DNA of 64,000 nt from Ischnura elegans. Lineage: Eukaryota > Arthropoda > Insecta > Odonata > Coenagrionidae. The DNA lies in the NCBI RefSeq assembly GCF_921293095.1, contig NC_060246.1:136834198-136898197 (forward strand), written 5' to 3'. Position numbers and translations under genes: made by a program. The notes beneath the pieces were generated by a model, which saw only the letters and a list, made by a program, of their open reading frames with translations, had not been told where the DNA came from and did not search any database. This document shows positions 35,201 to 45,920 of this stretch, in pieces (the first letter of the stretch is position 1; every line of letters starts with the position of its first letter).

Positions 35201-38200
35201 TTTCCTCAGCAAGGGTTCACTGGATTATGTAATGCTCTTTTATTTTTAATTTAATTTGACTTCAATTTTTGTTAAATAATTTAATTATAATTTTCTATTT
35301 TGCAATGCTCTTTGATCACATAATTGATATTTAATGCATAAGTACACTCGTTTCCATGATGAATCATGGTTGAGCTGCTTTGTTTAAAACTACTGTATAA
35401 AATGTGTTGCCGAGCATTTTTTTATTTTCGTTGAATGGCAACTCCTCGAAAAGATTGAGTTTTCTGGAGTGCCTAATTTTACTGTATATCTATGTATCTA
35501 GGTGTAATTTTTGGGCATTGAAATTAATGTCTTTGTAATTAACAAAAATATGTAAATAAACGCATTCAGAGAGCTGTTAGATATCCAAATGATGCGTTCA
35601 ATGAGTCATCCATCGGTCGAGGCAGCAACGGTGACACTAGAGTGCATAAATAGGTGTTCCCCAATTTATGCGCCTTGCGATGGCGTGGTGGAAATGAACC
35701 GTTCTCTTGGCAATGTTCTTCAAATCGCACACTGTTGGCGGTCACTTTATAACTTCGTACCAGTGCCAGTATACGTTCATACCTGTGACGTCATCCCAGT
35801 TTGATCCCATATCCGGAGATACAGAATGACCCCCGTCGATGACTGAATGTTCGATCATGTAAACAATGGAAGCTTTCCTAGCGCAAAATATTGCTCCCAA
35901 CGCCAATTTTTTTTATTAGGAGTCATGAGGAGGTTGTCTTGGAAGTTTATATTACCCTCTTTTTCTCGTGTTCTTTTATATTTCCCAGGATAAAATAGAA
36001 AAAAATATTAGATAGTGCCGACTAGTTTTGTAGTCACTTAGTGTAATAAAAATGCGTTATATTTTGGTAAAAGGTGTTAATTTCTTTATAATTAAATATT
36101 AAATGTTGCATAATCTATGTGAATCGTAAACTTTATCGATGAAGTTTCCCATAAATCGGCAAAATTTACCGATTTAAGCTTTCCAAAATGTGTTTCAGTA
36201 ACAATTTTTCTGACATCGATCATATCAAGTCAGTTAAGTCTATTAAGAAAATACATAATATACACTTTTTTTTAGCTTTTATTTCTGGACGGTTAGTGAG
36301 CCCAAACCTTTGATGACCTATCCTCACATTGCACTTACCTAGTAAAATGGGCTAAGTAGTTCAAATTATGAATATAAAATCTTCAACGTCTTTTGCTCAA
36401 CTAATATTAATGTATTTTATAAGGCATGCCAGAGTAATTTTCCGAAATCAAGGAAAGTAGCTCTACAAAAACAGGAATTTGGCGATCATTAAGAGGACGC
36501 GGACCTCCTGCTATACTGGTTTTTTATGAAGGATTATTCGATTGAAACTTGTACTATTATCTCAAAATTTTCATGGTTATAAGAGTAGACTCAGCTCAAT
36601 ATTTTTCTGAATCTCAAATGATAAAAAAATACGTCCGACAAAATTATTATATGTTACACGGTAAAATTTTCAAATTTGAGATTAAAGTCAAATTTTGCCC
36701 ACAATCTACTTTAAACGTCTTAAAAATTTCCGGATGGGTTTTAAGGTATGCGTCCTCTTAATTTTCGCCATTTTCCTGGTTTTTTTTCAGTGCTACTATC
36801 CTTGACTTCGGAAAATTACACTAGCATGCCTCAAAAAATACATTATCAACCGTTGCACATAGATACACGTTGATAATTTTGTATTAATAATTTCTAAGCC
36901 CATTATCCTCTTAAGACCTGATAGGTGTATCTTCTGCAGAAAATTTGCATTTGTCATATTTTTCCTACAGGAATACAAATGAAAAATATTAATACGTAAA
37001 CAGATGAGTATGTTCAAGCCCAGAATGAATAGAATACGATGCAAGCGGCACTCAGCACTTTGAGACACTTTTAAATCAGGAAATGATAATAATTCAGGAG
37101 TGTCATATATCACCCATTTTTAATGTAGAGGTTACAGTGTGTCTGTGATCAATGGGAGGGCAGATCATCACAGGTTTTGACTCACTAACCGCCCAGAAAT
37201 TAAAGCATAAAAAGGATTCTTCACCTTCTCCGTCACAACAATTCGTCTACCAACTAACACAGGAGATCTGATGGTAGTATTTCTATTTTTTTATGCCAGG
37301 GTTCTCGTAGGACGTCATCGAAGAGGCTGCTGGCCGTACCCTTTCATGGACTCAATGGATATGAAAGAGTTTTGGGCCTTTACCTGTTTCTGCTACATAA
37401 TGGGCTGGATCTATTTATGTTTGGGCAGAGGTTTGACCCGAATCTTTTCCGGTAAGTATCTTCTCCCACCCACCGAATCTCATCTGACCTTTGGTTTCTT
37501 CACTCCTTTAAATCAATTTATCTTTCCGTTGCCCTGCTCTAATTTTATTTCTTTTCACTCCCCATTCCAGCACAACCCGTGGAATAGAAATTTTACACCG
37601 TCCTTAATTCCGTCCGTCAATTTTTTACGATGGTTATTTTACTTTTTCATCGCACTTTCTATCACTTCTCATGTGCTTTAGTATCTTACTTACGCAATCA
37701 TTTCAACTCCTAGTAACAGCGCCTTTCCATCCGGTTTCTCCCCTTTGTTTCATATGTTCTTTTCTACAAAGCTGTTCTTTTCTGTACATGAACAAAGATT
37801 AGATACCTATTCTAGATTCTAGTAAAAATAGAATTAGATATCTACCACTTATCTAGATTCTATTTTCACTAACCTAATGTAAATGCGTTGATGCTGTTCC
37901 TGCGTTCATTAAATATACAACTTGATCGGTCCTTAAAACAGTACAATGCGTAGAAGACGATCAATTTAATTAGATGAAATGATTGAGTAGTGGATGATGT
38001 CCTTCGAGGTTCTATGTACGACTATTTTCTATGAGCTGCAATTATTTCAGTGCCATATTTCCATAGGCAGGTCCTTTCATTTTGTTTATTTTCCTCGTTT
38101 TTTTTAGCAGTCTAATTTATTTTTCATTTAGAATAACAAAAAACTATAAACGCGGTCAGAGCAAAGGAAATTTTCTCCACTTTTTATTTTCACGTAGTTT

Positions 38201-40161
38201 TGCTGTATTTATGTTGTTTTTTTTAAGCAACTACTATCTACCGACTAGCCAGGAGTGCACCTCTGCCGAGTCGCACGCAAATGTATGTATATATTCGCGT
38301 GGAGAAATTCTTCGTCGGTGGAAAAATTATTTGTCCCGGACCGAAATGGATCCAGGATGCCAAAAATTATTTCCAGTTGCTTTGTGTAGTCTCTTCTCGG
38401 TGGATTCCGATGAGCATGTAGTGTAACTAGCCAAAAAGTTCTTGCACGTGGCGCCATTGTGCCTTGACTAAAGACGAATACGGCACACGCGAGGTGTTTT
38501 CTCTTTCATTGAGTTAAAAATAACACGACTTGCCAGGCTTGAGCCACAGCCAACTGGCCAGCTTATCGAAATCGCCCATTTGAGAACGCGTATTCCGAAA
38601 TGCTGCAAGGGAAGAATTGGCCACCGTTTTCACCAGACCACGGGCTTGCATTGACCTAGGATTAATGCAGGGTCATCCAAATGACCTAGAATTAATTCAG
38701 GGTCATCCAAATGACCTAGAATTAATTCAGGGTCATCCAAATGACCTAGAATTAATTCAGGGTCATCCAAATGCACCACATTCGTTTTACCTTACTTTTT
38801 TTCACCTTCGATCTACATTCTCCTGAGCTTTAAGAATTTTCAGATGAGAGTACTTTGTAAAGGTATTAGACGACAGCATGATGTAATGCTGCTAGATTAA
38901 TCGCATACAATAGGGTCGTTTCCTATTTTTTTAATTGCCTACATCGAAAGATTATTACTCCTGGAGTACGTATTTCACGCTTTTAGATTTTGAAATGACG
39001 ATATCCATTTTTCGCGATTTAATGAAACGTGAAAATTTTCAAGCGCGCGAAAATGCGACAGCTAAGTATGAATGCTGGGAAGAGCCCGTCTTACGTCATT
39101 CTGGTTCTGGCTCCCTCCGTGTGAGGCTATGAGCACAGCTACGATGCAGGCTGCTAGCAAGTAGCTGAGTACCCTGCTAGCTGATAGCGCTGGCCTTAAA
39201 TAAGGATTATTAATTCCCTGTCAAACGAAGGAAACTTTCCGACCATAGGCAGTTTTAACACGTTGCGTACCGGGGTATTTAAATTAGGTGATTATTAAGA
39301 AAATGTTTCCCTGAGCTCTGTGCCTCATGCATGCATTGGTAATATCAGACGATGTAAAACTCCTATCCACTCGTATAGAATCTAGGTCCCTGTGACGTCA
39401 CGTGGAGTGGCATTGCATGCACGCCAATCTGGCCTTTTTCAAATGAGGTTGATATTGACCATTAACATTCGTCTAAACTTGGATTTCTAAAACCAAATAA
39501 TTTGTATATTATGAATACACTAATGATCGGTAACGAATCTCAATCAATGCCTTCCGTTTTCTTTGATGAAGGAAACTACCATATTATTGACTCAAGCACT
39601 CGGCACTAACTTCGGGTACTCTGCCGGATGGTTAATTTCATGAAAAAGTTTTTTTTACCTAAAATAATACATCAGTAGAATTGATTCCTCCTTCTATCAC
39701 ATCTTTCAATGGCTCCGCATTTTCCAAAACTGTCATAATTTTCATTGCAGTCTCATGTACTTTTGTCCTTTTCTTACAAAAATGTAGAACAGTGGTTAAT
39801 TTCCTTGCCAACGCACTGAATTACTCTTGAGATTTCATATTTTTGAAACGAACATGTCTTCATTTTTCTTTGCCTTCGATATTCCTGTGCCAAATTAAAA
39901 CCAAAATGTATGTAGAAAACGGGCTCCCTGATAGAAAGCATGGATGATTGCAATGATCGTAAATTCTGAAGTGAATACGTTTATCGTGAGAAAGATGTCT
40001 CGAAAGTATCCTTTTGGTTTCTCACATTGCCCTGCACCTCAATTTTTTTAAGAACTCGACAAGAGATTCTAATTGATGTTTTCTCCTACTTTACTATTTT
40101 TTCAGTTGGAATGAGAGCTGAGCGACCAAGTCCTGTCTCTTCGAAGATGAAAGTCCGATAG
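23005..40161 (+). CDS. AIG1/ADTRP-family membrane protein, complete, 5 exons (paralogue A)
   Basis: Multi-pass membrane protein of the Far-17a/AIG1-like family, 259 residues from five joined exons, close to the roughly 240 residues of the human proteins. Human AIG1 and ADTRP hydrolyse fatty-acid esters of hydroxy fatty acids using one Thr and one His. Here these align to Thr62 (YFTMWNL) and His149 (second His of INHAIHS). Hydrophobic stretches near residues 14-34, 60-85, 105-125, 145-165, 180-200 and 207-235 fit five or six membrane spans. The family block RGCWPYP is present. The C-terminus ends KMKVR, a KxKxx-type ER retrieval pattern. Start: ATG at 23005 with G at -3; the frame stays open upstream, but only to a GTG at 22957. 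Introns are 7.3, 4.0, 2.4 and 2.7 kb. Paralogue B follows 11 kb downstream with the same structure. The substrate in this organism is inference. Confidence 0.93.
23203..30549 (+). other. Intron 1 of paralogue A
   Basis: 7.3 kb, AT-rich. Apart from the LINE tail at 24990-25170 I see no supported feature. Open frames such as 25323-25674, 26999-27296 and 29653-29905 lack recognisable domains and splice-compatible borders. Confidence 0.6.
24990..25170 (-). mobile_element. Non-LTR retrotransposon 3' tail, copy 1 (broken)
   Basis: On the minus strand this reads through a degenerate ORF2 C-terminus (EKISG..., KYVGVKRLADRRIEW...AASNQ in shifted frames), then a stop and a GATGATGATG tail at 24995-25010. 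The same sequence is better preserved at 59340-59520. A 5'-truncated, frame-disrupted LINE insertion in intron 1 of paralogue A. Confidence 0.7.
30550..30693 (+). CDS. Paralogue A exon 2
   Basis: 48 codons, phase 0 at both ends; acceptor CCACAG, donor GTGAGT. It encodes VMQELYFTLCCTEYL through LPVFLFPSSC, the second and third hydrophobic segments with the loop between. Length is identical to exon 2 of paralogue B. Confidence 0.93.
30694..34691 (+). other. Intron 2 of paralogue A
   Basis: 4.0 kb. The frame at 33810-34268 (152 codons) is the longest non-genic one but has no domain, no repeat of family motifs and no usable splice partners. A stretch at about 32320-32600 resembles 15410-15690 in block order (TTATTTTGTC, CATAAGTTT), suggesting an old dispersed repeat. 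Confidence 0.45.
34692..34921 (+). CDS. Paralogue A exon 3 (catalytic His)
   Basis: 76 codons plus two bases; acceptor CTGCAG, donor GTGAGT. It encodes EVVYTYWSRYAY, then PMWINHAIHSNIVP with the presumed catalytic His149, and IAILELLLRA. The exon is GC-rich against AT-rich introns. Ends in phase 2. Confidence 0.95.
36265..37214. mobile_element. 0.95-kb element with about 245-bp terminal inverted repeats
   Basis: The left arm (36265 to about 36520) starts AGCTTTTATTTCTGGACGGT and its inverse complement forms the right end (TGCTTTAATTTCTGGGCGGT). The match continues through TTAGTGAG, AATGGGCT(A/T)AG, AGGCATGC, TAATTTTCCGAA and TTAAGAGGACGC. The right arm carries about 190 extra bases between the outer and inner blocks. 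The element lies in intron 3 and ends roughly 85 bases before exon 4. The 105-codon minus-strand frame inside the right arm has no recognisable product. Confidence 0.7.
37300..37451 (+). CDS. Paralogue A exon 4
   Basis: One completing base, 50 codons and one base; acceptor TGCCAG, donor GTAAGT. It encodes RRGCWPYPFMDSM and the last membrane span FWAFTCFCYIMGWIYLCLG. Length (152) equals that of paralogue B exon 4. Confidence 0.93.
38652..38773 (+). repeat. 30-bp minisatellite
   Basis: Three identical 30-bp units (38671-38760, each starting GGTCATCCAAATGACC), with a diverged partial unit before and a 13-base partial unit after. The period is a multiple of three, so the array keeps a frame open, but it sits in intron 4 of paralogue A with no sign of being coding. 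Confidence 0.9.
38911..39582. mobile_element. TA-flanked MITE, copy 2
   Basis: Begins TAGGGTCGTTTCCT and ends AGGAAACTACC followed by ATA. It is collinear with 18511-19177 over its full length in the same orientation, with point differences and a few indels. It lies in intron 4 of paralogue A, 0.5 kb before exon 5. Confidence 0.72.
40106..40161 (+). CDS. Paralogue A exon 5 (C-terminus)
   Basis: After TTTTTTCAG, two bases complete a Val codon and 17 further codons lead to TAG at 40159-40161. The short basic tail (AERPSPVSSKMKVR) matches the type and place of paralogue B exon 5. It is too short to be found by ORF length and was identified by phase, acceptor and paralogy. Confidence 0.82.
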
Positions 40162-40563
40162 ATAGCAGCTCGCTGCATGGGACGATGAATTGTGGCTTCG
40201 ATTGATATTCAGCCACACCTGACGTTAATCCGCTACTCTACACTTATTAATCGGCGTGAAACTTGAAGATGGGCTCAGTCCATGTTTAGTGATGGGTTTA
40301 TGTCATCTCGCGGTAGCGATCAAAAACCAAGCGGTGTTTTTATACTTCAGTCACTTATTATCCCATTTTATTCTATGTTTTCCTATTTAAATTCTATGAT
40401 TGAGGTGATGTATTATCTAAATCCACGTAGCTACACGGCATCCCGGAAGAGTCTTTGATCATCGCAACCATTTGATCTACGACGATCAATGGAAATTTTA
40501 ATCAGAATTTCTGTTTGCAACACACCATGCCTCGAGAAATCGCCAAAGAAAACACTAATGATA

Positions 40564-40791
40564 AAGGCCGTTTTACAAGGGGTACGGAATCGCGCGGGTT
40601 AGAACTGCATCAATTTCTAAAAATGGCGTGGAATTGCGCGAATGCATGACCGAAATTAGGACAGGGGCTACTTCGCCATCTCACGTCCATGCATGTGTTC
40701 TAGCAATTCACCACTTTGCACGACGCAATTGACTGCGCCTTCGTACGCACGTCATACTGTGAAAGTACGTGCCCCGTGTAAAACGGCCTTA
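40564..40791. mobile_element. MITE with AAGGCCGTTTTACA termini
   Basis: Left end AAGGCCGTTTTACAAGGGGT, right end (inverse complement) AAGGCCGTTTTACACGGGGC, about 228 bp, no coding capacity. It is inserted 0.4 kb after the paralogue A stop codon, probably in its 3' UTR. Confidence 0.72.
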
Positions 40792-40844
40792 AGGGTCAAA
40801 CATAATGTGAGAAAAACTTGAGTTGAAATATCGCCTATGCACTC

Positions 40845-40850
40845 AATAAA
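40845..40850 (+). terminator. Candidate poly(A) signal, paralogue A
   Basis: First canonical AATAAA I see after the stop at 40161, followed by a GTGTACTGCAG stretch. It would give a 3' UTR of about 0.7 kb that includes the MITE at 40564-40791. Motif evidence only. Confidence 0.35.
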
Positions 40851-41122
40851 AACAAAAGTGTACTGCAGTGAATATTTCTCGGGTCTCACGCCTTCCGTTT
40901 CGATGGGCGAGTTGCACATCCGAACGTCGGAAGGAGACGTGGAGGACCCTACCCGATGTGGTGATCCGAGAAATCTCCTCTGCCATTGTTGGCCAGGAAA
41001 AAAACAGGCAGAAGTGTAGTACATCTTTCAAGTGTGCACAATCAGTGTAAACAAAAAACATTGCACTTTTAACATAAGACACGGTCACCGGCGTTACTTT
41101 GTGGAACTGCTTCATCATATAA

Positions 41123-41279
41123 TAAAATAAAAATACTTTGTTCTACTCCACACTTTATTTTAAATAGTACAACCCGGGTTTCCGCATATCATTTACCTGA
41201 TGATATCATGATATGCAGAAACCCGGGTCGTACTATTTATTATAAAATGTGGAATAGAAAAAAGCATTTTTATTTTATT
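41123..41279. repeat. Near-perfect foldback repeat
   Basis: Two arms of about 70 bp surround a short loop near 41195-41205. The inner parts are AGTACAACCCGGGTTTC and GAAACCCGGGTCGTACT, the outer parts are AATAAAAATAC-type against GCATTTTTATT-type. It would form a strong RNA hairpin if transcribed. Probably a MITE relic. Confidence 0.65.
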
Positions 41280-41337
41280 TCATACAAAACGTTGGCATAT
41301 TGTTTTAATGGCGTTAATCTTTATTAGCACGATTCCT

Positions 41338-41752
41338 TGAGTCTGAATCACACGATAATTTTTTCCATCCCTTCCGAGGGACGGCTCCAGCGATGGCGGA
41401 AAAAACGACCGTTTCTCCGATCATTTTCCGCGATGGCTCGAGGGATGGACTTTCCATCCCTCACCACGTCCCTTATTCCGTCGCTGAAACCTACGCTGAC
41501 ATCGTCCTTCCACCAGTCATAAGGCACAGCCGCTAATAGTGATTGTGACGCCACGATTGGCATTTAATTGAATGGTATTGGCAGACACGGAAAGTGACGA
41601 AAAAAAGCGATGGAAAAACTAACGGTGGGAATGAACGTGAGATTCACCAAACGATGCGTAGAGCGATCACTTACTCTTTTGGTCCCTGAAAACCTATCGC
41701 TTGAGCTATCATCATGGGGAACGTAAAAAAATGACCGTGTGATTCCGGCTTT
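41338..41752. mobile_element. MITE with GTCTGAATCACACGAT termini, copy 2
   Basis: Left end GAGTCTGAATCACACGAT, right end (inverse complement) AAGCCGGAATCACACGGTCA. Same terminus, size class and palindromic interior as 20006-20454, but the interiors have diverged. Confidence 0.66.
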
Positions 41753-44700
41753 AATTTCAGATCTTTAAACAGACTATTTAATTTCAAGTTGATTTTTGGT
41801 GGCAAGGCATTAAGATCGATATTTCTGCTATGAAAAGAATTTCAATATTTAAAATATGAATATTATCTTCTGAAGACTGAGCCAATATCTGTGCCAATAT
41901 CTGTATTTATTTAATAAATGAATTATTTTTTTAAATATCTAAGTCTCTTGAATTCCATTTAAAGTTTCAATCGTTTCTGTTTCAGAAATCCTTTGGCTAA
42001 TTGAAAACTTACACATTTTTGTGTGATTCGGAATGATAAGTTATGTTATGTTGGAATTTTATGTTGACTAAAAGATGAATAAATGAAACCAAGATAAAAT
42101 TATACCTTAGTCATCAGACTTTTGTGGGCAGAGTTGAAATTTAAGGCATCTCCATTTTACATTGTATACCTCTTCCTTTTTATCGATGGATTATTTTATG
42201 ATCAACGGTTGTGTTAAACTATTTCTATATTCAATACAAATCATCCATCATATTCAATGATTATTAGTTTTAACCTTCATTACCAATTAAATTGATCTGC
42301 TAACTTTAATCAATCGATTATTCAAGTTCAAGGGGTTATTTTGTGTTAGAATGGCGTTGTAAATCCATTCCCAAGTCACTTCATTTCTATCACTTCAGGT
42401 TACTATACAAAATAATGGTCAACCAAATAATATTTGGAATCAAGTCCTATGAAAAATCTCACTGGAGTTGGAATTTACGTTGGCCTGTTTTTAAATTTCT
42501 TTCATACTTATTCTGATTTTCCACCAAAGGATGCACTTTCACTGTTTTATGTAGAGCTATGTTTCGTATTTGAGTGCTACTATCACAACATTTCGCGCCT
42601 TCAGTGTTTTTTTTTATATTTGTTTTAGATCCGGGAAGTATGTTCGCAATCTTCTCCACATAAGTTATTTCAGTGATGATTCCATCGTTATAAAATGTAC
42701 TGTGACTACATGATTAGTATATCACTCATTTAGGCAAAAAGGTTTTTTGTGAAAACCATTGCTCTCTCCCCCCCTCAATTTTTATTTGGGTCACATGATC
42801 TCAAATATAAAATTTTCTCCCAATTTCATACCATTAATGCTTGTTGAATTCATCACCAAATTTTATAAGCACTATTTAGGTACATTGAGAGTGAATGGTT
42901 ATCTTGTATATGTAAGGGTAAGAATCGATTATTAATAATTTTTCACTCTAATATCGTGGAAATAGGATGCATTTATTTTGTTTAAAATTAAGAAAATACT
43001 TAAATCACTAATAAAGAGTCTGGCAATTTTCTCCAAGGCTCTATCCTTTTTTTTATTTGCTGTTCCATATTGAGTGAGGCACGGTATTTTGGAAAAAGAA
43101 GAACCGTACGTGAGTACCGAGCGTAAGATTAGAGTTCCTTATTGAATGGCGGCGTTAATTGAAGACATTGCACAAAACCTAATACAATTGATAGCATAAT
43201 AAACGTGAGGTTTGACAGAGCGAAATTTCTTGAGCACAGAATGCCGTTGGCATTTTTTTCAATGCTTTCCTTCCGCGTTTCGATAGCTCACACCTTGAAT
43301 CATGGAGGAGGACATCTCGGGATGAGAATGAGCTTGGACTAAATAAAGAAGGAGAAAGAAGATCCGTAAAAGACATTAGGACAGATAAAAGCTTGATGTC
43401 AACAGTTTGTGCGTCAAAAAGCTGTTAGTTCTCAGAAGAATGAGAGATGGCGTTCGGAACACTAATATTTTTACTATCAATTCCTCAGTGAAACCGGAAA
43501 CGAAGCGAATTTTTCGGAAGGTTTTTAATTAAAATTTTCATAATTTCTTTCTGTGCACGGAAGTTCCTCTTGCTTTGAAAATGTGCGGTGCCAGAGGAAG
43601 ATCCGAAATTCCACTAATTGTAAGTTGAATAATCCACCTTGATCTGGAGTTCCATATGTAAAACCGGATTTCACACGGACATGACGTGATCAAATTACTG
43701 GGGGCTTCTTTTCCCCAGTAAACTTTCTGCACTGTGTTTTTTTTATATTTCGTTGAATTCCCGGCAGCATATAACGTCCATTCATTAAAAGCCATTTAAA
43801 AATCCGTTTTGATTACCAATATCTTGCCCGGAATAATACTTTAACCTTTCGCGGCGAGAGATTGAGTCGATTTCGCAGAAAAAGAGTCAGATATTTTCCT
43901 CGAATATTGATAAGTGCCAATTCGTCTGAATTTTTGTTTCCTTTTAAATGCTACTACAAATATTCAATAGGAAAGGTACTCCATGCGCGAGATTCACATC
44001 CGTTGAGAAGACCTCCGTAATAACCTTCCTGTAGCCAGAGCAATCAAAACAAATTTTTATGCCTTTCAAATTGAACATAAGTACGTCCTAGTTTTCCTGG
44101 AAAGTACTCAAGCTCACTCAATTATAGAGCTTTAGTTGCCCGAGAAAAAATTCTTTCACGGTCTTGTTGAGTGTGACTCATTCAGTATGGCATACCGCTG
44201 TTTTTAGAATTGCCTCGCTCGCATGTTTAAAAACATTAAAACGAAAACAGTTTGATTCATATTAGGTGACTCATTCCCGGCCTGCACGACAAAGCTGCAT
44301 TCAGAGCATTGTGCTTTGAATTTCTCTCTTGCTGTCGCTAGTAATGACAGATTTTTTTCCTTCCATTGATGGTTAAACATTTTTAACTTATTTTTTGCAG
44401 TAAAATACTTTTAAAATTTAAATTTCTAGCCTTTTGTTTTTCACTGACTAGCATAAATTACTGTTAGATTTCCTTTGTTTTCGATAGATCAATTAGAAGG
44501 TGCAATATTAAACTAGATCGCGCCACATAATTTTTATGAGCGGGCATGTAGGACTTACGTAACACCTCCTTCCAATTTTTTTTCAACTTTTACCCAATAG
44601 TATTGTGATTGACCGACTAAATATAAGTTTGTTAGTTAGTTTGAATATAAACTTCTATCATTCTTAAATGCATAATTATAAATCTTTCGTTTAAAGCCCA

Positions 44701-45920
44701 TTCGTTAATGGTATTTGTAAAATTTCGGTATTAAGAGGGAATGGTTGACTTAGGTTAGACTTAGATTAGGTTTGACTTAGGTTAAACTGGCTCCCCCAGA
44801 TTATATATCTGGCTTCGAGCTTTGTCTGGAGTTAAATAATCCTCGATTCTTCATTTATTCCGCATTCCAAGTGGTTTATCATTGGCTGAAGACAAAAGCA
44901 TTCATTCATGCTAAGTTTCCGGCGAGATATTTTATCGATTAGCAGCCTTTTTCCGCTGTTGAGGGTAAGAAAGTTTTCAAGTCAAAAATCAAGGGTCTCT
45001 TTAACAATAAATCAGACTCTTAGAAAAATTTGTCATAGTGGGTCTAGTATATTTATAGGTGAGTTTTTGTGGATTAAAAACTCCAATGAACGTGGGGTTT
45101 TCACTCACACTGTCGGCAGTTGGACGACGAAAGAAGATAAGTGCCCAGGAGTCATTCATTCATTGGTGAAGTAGGTGAACAGAATTGATTGCTAAGGATA
45201 TAAAATTGTACATATTCACTTGCGTACATAGGAAATCTTTTCGTGAGTCAGGTACTTTGAAGAAATGGTAATTTAGCTTCTTGCGTAACTTTGAAGCACT
45301 TTTTTCGATTGCATTATTGGAAGACCGATTAGGGGTCCGCGACAACAGAGAACCTTGTTTTAAATTTCCAGCGGTCTATTGGGCAAGTTGCCTGCCTAAT
45401 TTCGTAGTAAATTTATTGATCAGGTCAAAAAAACCAACCGAAGTTAGTGATATTCAGTGAAACAATAACTTTAGTTAGGACATTTTATATGTCAATGATA
45501 CTAAAAAGTAACCGTTACATAAAATATTTAGCTGTATTTTTATATTTATTTTTTGTTATAATTTCTCAAATCGTTAATCCAGGCCATGGCCTCTACGAAT
45601 GACTACGAGGAATTTTCGTAAAATCCTTATTTCTCATCGTAGAACCTCGATCAAAAGACGCATTTAATCGCTCGATGACAATGAGTACGATAAGGGTATT
45701 TATTTACCTCTAAGTATTGGAATTAGTAAAGTAAAAAATGTACTACGACAGGTCATATCGGCAGCGGTTACCTCATGCTGTGACGCCCGTCTCCCGAGGA
45801 CCCGGATTGTCTCTGAGAGCCCGAGAAAGGGTTCGAAAAAGGGTCACCCTTCGGTCCAGGATACCTGGTTATTTCTCGGCCCCACCAAAGTACCACTAAC
45901 CATTTGTTTCCATTCATTGG

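Noticed and set aside
36796-37113. 105-codon minus-strand frame
   Set aside because: Lies wholly inside the right arm of the inverted-repeat element at 36265-37214 and has no recognisable product.
44745-44792. TTAGG-like repeats resembling insect telomere sequence
   Set aside because: Only a few imperfect TTAGGTT/TTAGACTTAGATTAGG units without a regular 5-base period; an irregular short tandem, not a telomeric array.
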